From positions 1 through 64,000 of the forward strand of contig NZ_JASBRI010000024.1 of the NCBI RefSeq assembly GCF_030149515.1: DNA of 64,000 bases, written 5' to 3'. The notes under the pieces are model-generated. The model was not told the origin of the DNA and did not search any database. It saw only the letters and a list, made by a program, of their open reading frames with translations. The stretch comes from Maricaulis sp. Its GTDB lineage: Bacteria; Pseudomonadota; Alphaproteobacteria; Caulobacterales; Maricaulaceae. Each line of letters opens with the position of its first letter. Positions within the stretch are counted from its first letter, which is position 1. Positions 37,060 through 45,337 of the stretch are shown here, in pieces. The position numbers and the translations under genes are program-made.

Positions 37060-37380
37060 GCATGGGCCCGGTATTCGCAAAGCACGTGTGCCGCCACGGC
37101 GTTGCCGCCTGGCGCGATGAGAGGAGTGCAGGGTGCCAGACGGTGTCCGGCTGAGACTGTAACTGACATCGGCTGGCACCCCGCACGCGGAGATTTCCCT
37201 TCGGCTCTCGCCTCCGTTTCCAGACGGACCGGTACGCGGGGCCTGGGTAGTTGAGCATACCCCCGGACCTGATCCGTAGCCTCGCCGGGCCTGACCGCGG
37301 TCAACCGGCCAGGACGAACGAGCTCCGCCCTCCCCACACCCCCGGATCGACCGGATCCAGGCCTCGGGCGGTGTGAGGAC
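37060..37380 (-). ncRNA. candidate structured non-coding RNA (unidentified) with TATAAT promoter
   Basis: A gene-free stretch of 746 bases (37029-37774) holds this candidate. On the minus strand a perfect -10 TATAAT (37388-37393) is preceded by TTGTCC at 37413-37418; the spacing of 19 is long. Just downstream the RNA begins with a 10-bp helix (37370-37379 with 37331-37340) capped by GGATC/GATCC. Further on are GGGTA/TACCC (37245-37262), a GGC-GAGA-GCC hairpin with a GNRA loop (37203-37212), and GGGTGCCAG/CTGGCACCC (37131-37139 with 37173-37181) closing a conserved-looking loop. A palindrome TGACCGCGGTCA is also present. No frame looks coding. Not tmRNA, RNase P, SRP or a riboswitch I recognise. 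Confidence 0.5.
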
Positions 37381-37699
37381 GGCAGGGATTATACGGGCGG
37401 CTGGAAGGGGGCGGACAAGTCGGGGAAGCTTTCTCTCCGCCGCACCATTCGCCACTCATACAGCGTCATCCTCCGGGCGCCGCTCAGCAGCGAACCGCGG
37501 GATCCCGGCCAACCGGTCTGCAAAGCCGGGCACGCTTGCCGTCACAGCGTAATCGCCACCTGGATAGTCCGGATCCCCGGGTCCACCCGCCTGCGCTTCG
37601 CACAGGCCGGCCAGGGCATGACGGTGGGGCTGGGTTTTGGGAGCTGAGATCGCCGCCGGCATGGACAAGCGCCCTGTCTCATCCATCCCCCGGGTATGA

Positions 37700-37773
37700 A
37701 CCGCCCCATCGCGAGCGCATCCGGCACCCGCCCGAACCTCCGCGCAAACGCCGCGTCCTGCAGGACGAGCCCC
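37700..37773 (-). pseudogene. relic of a duplicated pdeM C-terminus
   Basis: Read on the minus strand this 74-base piece encodes GLVLQDAAFARRFGRVPDAL followed by AMGR, closely matching the end of the intact phosphoesterase 0.9 kb away (GLNVRDAAFARCFGRVPDAL, then VMGR; DNA at 38607-38690). The nucleotide match is high over the whole piece and stops at both sides. It lies directly beside the NYN gene stop codon. It is therefore a leftover of a tandem duplication or of an insertion that copied the gene's end, not a functional gene. Confidence 0.8.
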
Positions 37774-37774
37774 C

Positions 37775-38395
37775 TCACCACTCCCGCGGCTTCGAGATGT
37801 TCGTCCCGGGAATCCGCGCCGGCAATTGCGCGCCCGCCAGATGCCGCGGGCGCAGTCTTTTCTTGAAGGCCGCGTGGCGGGCGAGTTGCTGCGAGGCTCG
37901 GCGTGTGGACGGGGTGACGAGACCCGTGGTCTTGCCGAGACGGCGGACCATGCGCATCGGTTCGGCGAGATCGCTGTCGTTGGAGACGATCACGGCGGCG
38001 TCGTAGAGATCGCGCCAGGCGTCGTCGACGAGGTGGGCGGCCAGGTTGACGTCGGAGCCCTTTTCCTCGGTGCGGATCACTTCGACCGTCCGCGGACCGC
38101 CGGCCGGCGGGTTCGCCAGCGGCATCCGGACGGGATGGGCGAGGAAATGTCCGAAGACGGTTTCGACGACGGGAGAATATGCGGCGAGCGCACGCAGATA
38201 GGCATTCTGCCGCTCGGCAGCGCCGGGATCGTCCGCGCGCGGCTGGATGCGGGCGGTAAAATACTTGATCGCGCGAATCTCGTTGCGCGGCAGCAGCACG
38301 GCCATCAGCCGGGCCAGGTCGAGCCATTTATGGGGCGTACCCTTGAGCGCGCCGTAATAGAGGTTGAAGCCGTCGACATAGACATGGGTGCGCAT
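37775..38395 (-). CDS. NYN-domain (PIN-like) ribonuclease
   Basis: A 206-residue predicted nuclease of the NYN/LabA-like PIN family. The N-terminal MRTHVYVDGFNLYYGALKG carries the first acidic residue in the typical 'IDGxNL' context. TEEKGSDVNLAAHLVDDAWRDLYDAAVIVSNDSDLAEPMRMV has the second and third acidic residues (GSDV and SNDSDL). The tail is basic. The start follows GGAGCC. It lies between a phosphoesterase relic and the intact phosphoesterase gene, so it may have been inserted between the copies. Confidence 0.9.
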   Translation of the reverse strand: MRTHVYVDGFNLYYGALKGTPHKWLDLARLMAVLLPRNEIRAIKYFTARIQPRADDPGAAERQNAYLRALAAYSPVVETVFGHFLAHPVRMPLANPPAGGPRTVEVIRTEEKGSDVNLAAHLVDDAWRDLYDAAVIVSNDSDLAEPMRMVRRLGKTTGLVTPSTRRASQQLARHAAFKKRLRPRHLAGAQLPARIPGTNISKPREW

Positions 38396-38559
38396 AAAGC
38401 AAAGGCTCCCGGAGGAGCCTTGCACCCGGCCGACGAAGCGTGCCGGGGGAGTTGCCGGTATATAGGCCCCAAGGTTTCCGGCCGTCAATGGGCCGTATCG
38501 AGCACATAATACCCCTTTTGCGTGTACATGTAAGAATTAGTTACTTAAACGTGCTTTTC

Positions 38560-39264
38560 TCACCCATCCCCCACACACCTCGCCCCCGCCACCGGCCACA
38601 CCTTGCTGCGCCCCATCACCAGCGCGTCCGGCACTCGCCCGAAACAGCGCGCGAAGGCAGCGTCGCGGACGTTGAGCCCGCCCGTATAAGCCCCGAAGGC
38701 CGGCATGATCAGTCTCGTGCCGTCGGTGGCGAAGCATCTCGCTCTTAAAGACCGGCCGTTGCGGCGCACCTTTGCGCAGGGGTGGAGGTGGCCGGCGATT
38801 TCGCCGGGGGTCTCGCCTTCGGTGGGTTCGTGGCGGAAGACCAGGCCCGCCAGCTCCACCACGTCATGCACCGCGCCGCCGAATTGCGGCGGCGGGGCGG
38901 GGTCGTGATTGCCCTCGATCCAGATCCAGCGAGCCACGGATTTCACCATCGCGGCCAGCGTGCCGGCATCGCCGGCGTGCATGCGGGTATCGGCGCGCCG
39001 GTCGTGGAAACTGTCGCCCAGGGCGATGACGGTGTGCGGCTTGTGACGGTCCAGACCGGCGGCGAGGCGTTTCAGCGTGGAGCGGGTGTCGTAGGGCGGA
39101 ATGAGCTGGCCGGCGGGGGCGAAGGACGAGCCCTTCTCGAAGTGGAGATCGGAGACGACGAGGACGGCGTGATCCGGCAGGACGAGGAGGCCCGCCGGGT
39201 CGGCAAGGACCGGCGTGGTGTGGATGCGGGTCGCCAGATGGCCGGGATGGGTCGTGTCGTGCAT
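38560..39264 (-). CDS. pdeM: ligase-associated DNA damage response phosphoesterase
   Basis: A 234-residue metallophosphoesterase. Two-metal motifs are all present: VVSDLHFEKGSSFA, LGDSFHDRRAD, IEGNHDPAPPP, and GHLHPCAKV. This combination with the C-terminal PAFGAYTGGLNVRDAAFA is the DNA-ligase-associated phosphoesterase (PdeM) family, which accompanies an ATP-dependent DNA ligase, an exonuclease and a DEXH helicase. Here the helicase gene lies upstream on the same strand; ligase and exonuclease are not in the window. Its substrate is uncertain; nucleic-acid 3' or 5' end processing is the usual view. Confidence 0.92.
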   Translation of the reverse strand: MHDTTHPGHLATRIHTTPVLADPAGLLVLPDHAVLVVSDLHFEKGSSFAPAGQLIPPYDTRSTLKRLAAGLDRHKPHTVIALGDSFHDRRADTRMHAGDAGTLAAMVKSVARWIWIEGNHDPAPPPQFGGAVHDVVELAGLVFRHEPTEGETPGEIAGHLHPCAKVRRNGRSLRARCFATDGTRLIMPAFGAYTGGLNVRDAAFARCFGRVPDALVMGRSKVWPVAGARCVGDG

Positions 39265-39374
39265 GGCAGTGTTATCGCGCAGGGCGGGGGCCGGGGTAAG
39301 GGCGCGGCGCAGGTTTTGCTGTGGAGTTTGCGAGATGGCGGAGCACCATCCTCGCCCTTGAGGGGGTGAGGCGC

Positions 39375-39612
39375 GGTCCGCGCAGCGGACGTCCTTGTCC
39401 GGGGGACAAGGACGAGCAACGAACGGGACCGCTGCGTAGCAGCGGTGGAGTGGGTGGGGGCGAGGTGCTTGAAACTATAAGCACCGGGATTCACCCCGTC
39501 CGACCCCTCCTTCGCTGAAGCTACGGAGGGCCCACCTTCCCCATCAAGGGGAAGGATGACGCGGTTGCACCGCTGGAGTCTTCCGGGGACACGTACCGGA
39601 GGTACATGTCCC
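39375..39612. repeat. cluster of short perfect palindromes
   Basis: The 358-base gap between pdeM and the helicase gene holds five separate hairpins: GTCCGC-gca-GCGGAC (39375-39389), GTCCTTGTCC-ggg-GGACAAGGAC (39390-39412), ACCGCTGC-gta-GCAGCGGT (39427-39445), CCTTCCCC-atcaa-GGGGAAGG (39535-39555) and GGGACACGTACC-gga-GGTACATGTCCC with one mismatch (39586-39612). The third and fourth resemble parts of the repeats in the fad cluster. No promoter or gene is seen here. Helicase transcripts end or are processed in this region, probably. Confidence 0.75.
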
Positions 39613-39622
39613 TCTTGATCCC

Positions 39623-42106
39623 CTAGTCCAGCCGCATTGCCTCGGCGATCAGCTCCTCCGAGGCGACGTCTTCCAGGATGCTTTCATGGCCCTCTCCATA
39701 GACGGGCTCCTTGCCGATTTCCAGCATGACGGGGACGGCGAGCGGGGAGATGCGGTCAAGGTTCATATGGTCGATATGGCCCTCGATGCGCGAGAGCGCG
39801 GTGCCCAGGCGGTGGATGTCGAGAAGGCCGGAGCCGGCGTCCGCCCAGGCGGCCTCGAGGAGGATATGGCCGGGCTCGTGCTCGCGCAGGACATTGTAGA
39901 TGAGATCGGTGGACATGGTGACCTGGCGGCCGGACTTCTCCTGGCCGGGAAAGCGGCGCTCGATCAGGCCGGCGATGACGGCGCAATTGCGGAAGGTGCG
40001 CATCATCAGCTGGCTTTCCGCCAGCCAGGCGTCGAGATCGTCGCCCATCATGTCCTCGGCAAAGAGGGCGTCGAAATCGAGGCCGGACATGTCCCTGAGG
40101 CCCCAGACCGAGAGGGCGTATTCATTGGCGACAAAACCCATGGGCCGCATGCGCATGCGTTCCAGCCGGCGGGTCAGCAGCATGCCCAGCGTCTGGTGCG
40201 CCAGACGGCCCTCGAACGGGTAGCAGACAAGATAATAGCGCGCCGCGCGCGGAAAGGTTTCCACCAGGAGCCCGCCGGCAGACGGCAGACGGGAGTGTCT
40301 GCGCTGCAGCGACAGCCAGCCGCGCACCTGTTCGGGCAGGGCGTGCCATTTATCCGGATCGTGGACGAGGTCGCGCACGCGCGCGGCGAGATAGGTGGAG
40401 AGGGGGAATTTGCCGCCATTATAGGCGGGGATGCGCGGATCGCTGTCGGCGGAGCGGGTGACCCGGGCGGCCATCTCCTCGATCCCCTCGAAACGCAGCA
40501 CCTGGCCGGCGAAGAGGAAGGTGTCGCCGGGGACGAGCTGGTCTAGGAACCATTCCTCGATCTGGCCGAGCCGGAACCCGCCGCGCCCCTTCGAGGATAT
40601 GACGACATCCAGCATCGGGCTTTCCACGATGGTGCCGACATTGAGCCGGTGACGCTGGGCGATCTGCGGCGTGCGCACGCCCCAGCGCCCGTCCTTGCGC
40701 CTGACGAGACGGCGGAAACGCTCGTATGTTTGCAGCGCATAACCGCCGGTGGCGGTGAAATCGAGCACCTTGTCGAACGTCTCGCGATTCAGCTCGGCAT
40801 AGGGGGCGGCGCTGCGGATCTCGTCGAAGAATTCGTCCTCCTGGAAGGGCTCGCCACAGCCGCGGCCCATGATGTGCTGGGCCAGCACGTCCAGCGCGCC
40901 GGCCTTCAGGGGTTCGCCGTCCAGCGCATTGGCAGCGACGGCTTCCGCGGCGGCCTGGCATTCCAGGTGCTCGAACCGGTTGGTCGGGGCGAGCAGGGCT
41001 TTGGACGGCGCATCCAGCCGGTGATTGGAGCGGCCCAGGCGCTGGATCAGGCGCGAGGAGCCTTTCGGCGCGCCCATCTGGACGACGAGATCGACATCGC
41101 CCCAGTCGATGCCCAGATCGAGGGTCGAGGTGCACACCACCGCCTTGAGCCGGCCCGCCGCCATCGCCGCCTCCACCTTGCGGCGCTGCTCCGGCGACAG
41201 CGAGCCGTGATGCAGGGCGATGGGCAGATTGTCCGCATTGATGTTCCACAACTCCTGGAAGGTCAGCTCGGCCTGGGAGCGGGTATTGACGAAGACCAGC
41301 GCCATCCTGGCCTGCTTGATGCGCTCATAGACGTCGGCGATGGCGTGGCGGCCGGAATGGCCGGCCCAGGGAATGCGCTCGCCGGGATCGAGAATCTCCA
41401 CCTGCGGCCGCGCCCCGGCGGCCCCGCGCACGATTTCGGCGAAAACCGGATCGCCGCCCGGTGTCTGCGGTGCCAGCCAGCGCGCCAGCCCGCCCTCGTC
41501 CGCGACCGTGGCCGAAAGGCCCGCGCGGCGCGCATCCGGCGCCCAGCGCGCGATGGCGGCCAGGCCCAGGCTGAGCAGGTCGCCGCGCTTTTGCGGCGCG
41601 ATGGCATGGATCTCGTCGATGACGATGCGTCTGAGATCGCGAAAGAAGGTCCCCGCATTCGCCGTGGCGCAGAACAGGGCGAGCTGTTCCGGCGTGGTCA
41701 GCAGGATGTCCGGCGGATGGGCGCGCTGGCGCTGGCGCTTGGACGGCGAGGTATCGCCGGTGCGTGTCTCGATGCGGATGTCCAGCCCCATCTCCTCGAC
41801 CGGCGTCGTCAGATTGCGGGCGACATCCACCGACAGCGCCTTGAGGGGCGAGATATAGAGCGTGTGCAGACGGTGCGGACGCTGGCGCCCCCTGCCCCCG
41901 CCGGCGATATCCGCCAGTTCGATCAGGCTGGGCAGGAAACCGCCCAGCGTCTTGCCGCCGCCGGTGGGTGCGATCAGCAGCGCGTCGCGCCTCGCCCGCG
42001 CCGCCTCGATCATGGCCAGCTGATGCGGCCGCACGCGCCAGCCCCGGCTGGCGAACCAGTCGGCAAAGCCTTGCGGCAGAAGCGGAGGCACCTGGGTGTC
42101 GGGCAT
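39623..42106 (-). CDS. ligase-associated DNA damage response DEXH-box helicase (Lhr-like)
   Basis: An 827-residue superfamily 2 helicase. Motif I is LLIAPTGGGKTLGGFLPSL, motif II is RRIVIDEIHAIAPQKRGD (DEIH), motif III LSATVADEG, and motif VI SRLIQRLGRSNHRLDAPSK. The C-terminal 350 residues are the Lhr-specific winged-helix and core region. Length and the adjacent pdeM place it in the ligase-associated subfamily, thought to act with an ATP-dependent ligase in DNA end repair. The first ATG (42106) gives MPDTQVPPLLPQGFADWFASRG, the usual start of this subfamily. Confidence 0.95.
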   Translation of the reverse strand: MPDTQVPPLLPQGFADWFASRGWRVRPHQLAMIEAARARRDALLIAPTGGGKTLGGFLPSLIELADIAGGGRGRQRPHRLHTLYISPLKALSVDVARNLTTPVEEMGLDIRIETRTGDTSPSKRQRQRAHPPDILLTTPEQLALFCATANAGTFFRDLRRIVIDEIHAIAPQKRGDLLSLGLAAIARWAPDARRAGLSATVADEGGLARWLAPQTPGGDPVFAEIVRGAAGARPQVEILDPGERIPWAGHSGRHAIADVYERIKQARMALVFVNTRSQAELTFQELWNINADNLPIALHHGSLSPEQRRKVEAAMAAGRLKAVVCTSTLDLGIDWGDVDLVVQMGAPKGSSRLIQRLGRSNHRLDAPSKALLAPTNRFEHLECQAAAEAVAANALDGEPLKAGALDVLAQHIMGRGCGEPFQEDEFFDEIRSAAPYAELNRETFDKVLDFTATGGYALQTYERFRRLVRRKDGRWGVRTPQIAQRHRLNVGTIVESPMLDVVISSKGRGGFRLGQIEEWFLDQLVPGDTFLFAGQVLRFEGIEEMAARVTRSADSDPRIPAYNGGKFPLSTYLAARVRDLVHDPDKWHALPEQVRGWLSLQRRHSRLPSAGGLLVETFPRAARYYLVCYPFEGRLAHQTLGMLLTRRLERMRMRPMGFVANEYALSVWGLRDMSGLDFDALFAEDMMGDDLDAWLAESQLMMRTFRNCAVIAGLIERRFPGQEKSGRQVTMSTDLIYNVLREHEPGHILLEAAWADAGSGLLDIHRLGTALSRIEGHIDHMNLDRISPLAVPVMLEIGKEPVYGEGHESILEDVASEELIAEAMRLD

Positions 42107-42252
42107 GCGACTTCGTTAGCGCATCGGCCGCGCCGGCGCGACAGGCAAGCCCGGAAGAAGCGGGGACAAGCGGCGAAAGCGTCCCCCTGCCAACCCTGCC
42201 GTGTTTTCGCCATGCTTGGACGCAATGAGTAGCATAGCGAGGGAAGAGACAC

Positions 42253-43206
42253 ATGGCCGGACCCGTCATCGAACGGTTCGCGGCGCTGGACAGCGCCTAT
42301 CGTGAGCACACTGGCCGCGGCGAGCGCCTTTACGCGCGCTTTTCCGCCCTGGCCGGCCTGTCCTGCGATGCCGCACCGGACGCGCTTGCCAGCCACGCCC
42401 TGGCCATTCGCGACGCACTCAATGACGGGCTGGGCATGTGGCGCGCTCCCGCCAGGTCGATGCGCCTGGTCTTCGGCGCCGCACTGGCGGCCGCCGACCG
42501 GACGGCCGCCCATTTCTTCGAGGCCCGCGAAGCCCTGGCGCGCCAGCGCAAGGCGCGCGGCGGCCGGCGGCTGACCCATGGCGGCGCCTGTGCGGCGTTG
42601 GGCCTGGTCGCGGGCGGTGGACAAGCCCATCACGCCGACACGTTCTACGACATCCTGGAAACCATCGCCGCGCCTTGGTGGCGCCGGGACGCGGCGCGCG
42701 AGGAAGTCGTCGCCGCGATCTTCGCCGCGATGGGCGAAACACCCGAAGACGCCCTGACACATCTCGAAAAGGCCCGCACCGCCCTTCTCACCGCGGGCGT
42801 ACCCAGGGCCGATGCCGAGGCGGCGGCCTGCGAAATCGCCTTCTATGACTATGACGCCACCGCCATCGCCCCGGCCTGGACCACGCTGAACACGGCGCTG
42901 CGCAACCACAACAAACTGCGCCACGGGGTCGGCAAGACAGGGCTCGCCGTGCTGGCCGCCCAGGGCAATAATCCCTCCACGGCGAAGGCCCTGATCGGGA
43001 ATTTCGACGCGGTCCGGTCGCTCGAGCCGCGCCCGCCGGCCAATGTCGCGGCCAAGCTGGCCCTGCGGCTGACCCAGGCCCAGATCGGCGACACGGCACC
43101 CATCGCCGCCGCGCGCGACCTCGCCGCCATACTGGCCGCCCAGGCCGCCATGATCGCGGCCGTTACAGCAGCCTCCTCGGCCGCGGCAGTCGCGGCCACG
43201 TCGTAA
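42253..43206 (+). CDS. DUF4003-like hypothetical protein
   Basis: A 317-residue soluble protein, mostly Ala/Arg/Leu-rich helix, starting MAGPVIERFAALDSAYREHTG after GAGGGAAGAG. Long helices with regularly spaced charged residues (HFFEAREALARQRKARGG, ALTHLEKARTALLTAGVPRADAEAA) give a helical bundle; the C-terminus is a hydrophobic Ala-rich helix (ILAAQAAMIAAVTAASSAAAVAATS) that might contact the membrane. It resembles DUF4003 proteins. Function unknown. Divergent from the helicase gene. Confidence 0.65.
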   Translation: MAGPVIERFAALDSAYREHTGRGERLYARFSALAGLSCDAAPDALASHALAIRDALNDGLGMWRAPARSMRLVFGAALAAADRTAAHFFEAREALARQRKARGGRRLTHGGACAALGLVAGGGQAHHADTFYDILETIAAPWWRRDAAREEVVAAIFAAMGETPEDALTHLEKARTALLTAGVPRADAEAAACEIAFYDYDATAIAPAWTTLNTALRNHNKLRHGVGKTGLAVLAAQGNNPSTAKALIGNFDAVRSLEPRPPANVAAKLALRLTQAQIGDTAPIAAARDLAAILAAQAAMIAAVTAASSAAAVAATS

Positions 43207-43276
43207 TGCGTGACACAGGCCCGTTCCGCGGGCATTCTGCAATCTCGTATCCACGGCCGGAACCGGGGGGAGAACC

Positions 43277-43999
43277 GTGCCGTTTCGAACCCTGCAGTCC
43301 GACCGGATCGTCGAAACGCTGGAACGCCTGTCGGCACGGACCCGCGAGCGTTTTCCCAGCGCCAGTCTGAACAATGTGATCCTGGAGCTCATCGAGCTGG
43401 GCAAGCGCGACCGCCGCCGCAGCCGGCGCCTGTCACGGCCCTACCTGCTGCTGCGCAGCGGCACGTTTCTGGCCGTCGCCCTGGCCGTGGCCGGGCTGGC
43501 CTATATCGGTTCCGCCTTCTTTGCCTGGGTCGAGGTCGACGGCACCAAGGCCGACATCTTCACCGTGTTCGAAGGGGTGGAGGCCGGACTGAACATCGTC
43601 ATCCTGACCGCCGTGGCGATCTTCACCCTGATGCGGGTGGAGGAAAGGCTGAAACGGTCGCTGGCGCTGGACGACCTGCACGAGCTGCGCTCGGTCGCCC
43701 ATGTCATCGACATGCACCAGCTGACCAAGGACCCGACCGCCGTGCTGCGCCTGGGTCCGCGCACCGCTTCGTCGCCGGCGCGGGAAATGAGCGAGTTCGA
43801 GCTGTCGCGCTATCTGGACTATTGCGCGGAGGCGCTCAGCCTGGCCGGCAAGATCGCCGCACTCTATGCCCAGAATTCGCGGGATCCGGTGGTGATTGCG
43901 GCGGTGAACGATATCGAGACGCTGACCTCCAACATGTCCTCGAAAATCTGGCAGAAAATCATGATCATACGGCAGTCGTCCGACAATGGCGCCGGATAG
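43277..43999 (+). CDS. membrane protein with two transmembrane helices
   Basis: A 240-residue protein beginning with GTG after a very strong GGGGGGAG site. Residues 1-55 are a cytoplasmic basic helix (RTRERFPSASLNNVILELIELGKRDRRRSRR). Two hydrophobic segments follow (LRSGTFLAVALAVAGLAYIGSAFFAW and IFTVFEGVEAGLNIVILTAVAIFTLM). The C-terminal 120 residues are cytoplasmic and helical. No family identified; a hit to a domain of unknown function is likely. Followed by the MscS gene in the same direction. Confidence 0.75.
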   Translation: MPFRTLQSDRIVETLERLSARTRERFPSASLNNVILELIELGKRDRRRSRRLSRPYLLLRSGTFLAVALAVAGLAYIGSAFFAWVEVDGTKADIFTVFEGVEAGLNIVILTAVAIFTLMRVEERLKRSLALDDLHELRSVAHVIDMHQLTKDPTAVLRLGPRTASSPAREMSEFELSRYLDYCAEALSLAGKIAALYAQNSRDPVVIAAVNDIETLTSNMSSKIWQKIMIIRQSSDNGAG

Positions 44000-44074
44000 C
44001 GTCTTTGGCGTTCCCCTGTCCGGGGAAGGGTGCTAGTAGCGGTTTGGCACGCTGATCGCGAAGGGGAGCGACCC

Positions 44075-44905
44075 ATGAATTTCGACGAATTCCTGAATCC
44101 GGAAACCATGGCGGTTCTTGCCGAACGGGCCATCGCCGCGGGCACGAACCTGGTCCTTGCCGCGCTGATCCTGATCGTCGGCTTCATCGTCGCCGGGATG
44201 ATCCGGCGCGGCGTGCGCAAGGCGGCAGAGCGGTCCGCCCGCCTCGACAACACCCTGGCCAGCTTCTTCGCCTCGATCGCCTATTACGGTGTCGTCGCCA
44301 TCGTCCTGATCGCGGTGCTGAACAAGTTCGGCGTCGCGACCACCAGCATGGTGGCCGCCCTGGGCGCCATCACCCTGGCGATCGGCTTCGCGCTGCAGGG
44401 CACACTGTCCAATATTGCCGCCGGCGTGATGATCATCGCCTTTCGCCCCTACGCGCTTGGTGACTGGGTCGAGGTCGCCGGCGTCTCCGGCACGGTGAAG
44501 GATGTGAACCTGTTCACCACCGAACTGGCCACGGCCGACAACAAGAAGATCATCATCCCCAACGGCCAGGCCTGGGGCGATGTGATCACCAACTATTCCG
44601 CCAACCCGACCCGGCGCGTCGATTTCACCTTCTCGATCGATTACGGCGACGATATCGACAAGGCGATGCAGGTGATCAAGGACACACTGGGCCAGGATGC
44701 GCGCATCCACACCGACCCGGAAATCTTCACGGCGGTGGCCGCACACGGCGAGTCCTCGGTGGATATTGTCACCCGTGTCTGGGTGAATACGGGCGATTAC
44801 TGGGGCGTGCATTTCGACGGCATGAAGTCGGTCAAGCAAGCCTTCGACAGGAACGGCATCTCCATCCCCTACCCGCATCGGGTCACTATCGCGCGGAAGG
44901 GTTAG
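44075..44905 (+). CDS. MscS-family small-conductance mechanosensitive channel
   Basis: A 276-residue MscS channel relieving osmotic pressure. An N-terminal periplasmic stub and three transmembrane helices are followed by the pore-lining segment LGAITLAIGFALQGTLSNIAAGVMIIAFRPY, with small Gly/Ala residues as in TM3. Then comes the beta domain GDWVEVAGVSGTVKDVNLFTTELATADNKKIIIPNGQAWGDVI. The ATG follows AAGGGGAGC. Length matches E. coli MscS. It forms a row with the upstream membrane gene and the downstream DUF6460 gene. Confidence 0.94.
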   Translation: MNFDEFLNPETMAVLAERAIAAGTNLVLAALILIVGFIVAGMIRRGVRKAAERSARLDNTLASFFASIAYYGVVAIVLIAVLNKFGVATTSMVAALGAITLAIGFALQGTLSNIAAGVMIIAFRPYALGDWVEVAGVSGTVKDVNLFTTELATADNKKIIIPNGQAWGDVITNYSANPTRRVDFTFSIDYGDDIDKAMQVIKDTLGQDARIHTDPEIFTAVAAHGESSVDIVTRVWVNTGDYWGVHFDGMKSVKQAFDRNGISIPYPHRVTIARKG

Positions 44906-44947
44906 GCGCGGCCCCGATTGTGCCGCATTTGACGATAGAGTGGCGAT

Positions 44948-45253
44948 ATGAGCGAACAGACGACCCGGCAGCGGCGCACCTTCGTGCAGCGCCTGACGAG
45001 GATCTCCTCGACGGACATCCTCCGTCTTGTCTTCCTTTGCGTGCTTGCGGGCTTCCTGCTGGCCGCCCTGAACGTCAATCCGCGCGATCTGTGGATCGAT
45101 TTCTTCGGCACGCTGGCGGAAAGCTGGAGCCGCTTCGTCAGCTTCATCGTCGACAGTGCAGGCTGGGCGGTCGAATATTTCCTGCTGGGCGCGGTGCTGG
45201 TCGTTCCCATCTGGATCGTCTTCCGGCTGATCCGCGCCGCCGGACGGGAATGA
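44948..45253 (+). CDS. DUF6460-like two-helix membrane protein
   Basis: A 101-residue protein with two transmembrane helices (ILRLVFLCVLAGFLLAALNV and WAVEYFLLGAVLVVPIWIVFRLI). The pattern 'VEYFLLGAxxVxPIWxxFRLI' is the mark of the alphaproteobacterial DUF6460 family. Starts MSEQTTRQRRTFVQRLT, 43 bases after the MscS stop; possibly co-transcribed. Function unknown. Confidence 0.8.
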   Translation: MSEQTTRQRRTFVQRLTRISSTDILRLVFLCVLAGFLLAALNVNPRDLWIDFFGTLAESWSRFVSFIVDSAGWAVEYFLLGAVLVVPIWIVFRLIRAAGRE

Positions 45254-45337
45254 GTATGCGGACAGCCCGCTTCTTCACCATCTCTTAACCAGCCCCCTTT
45301 GCCAGATATCAACACTAGGCGCCGTAAACCGCCCTTG

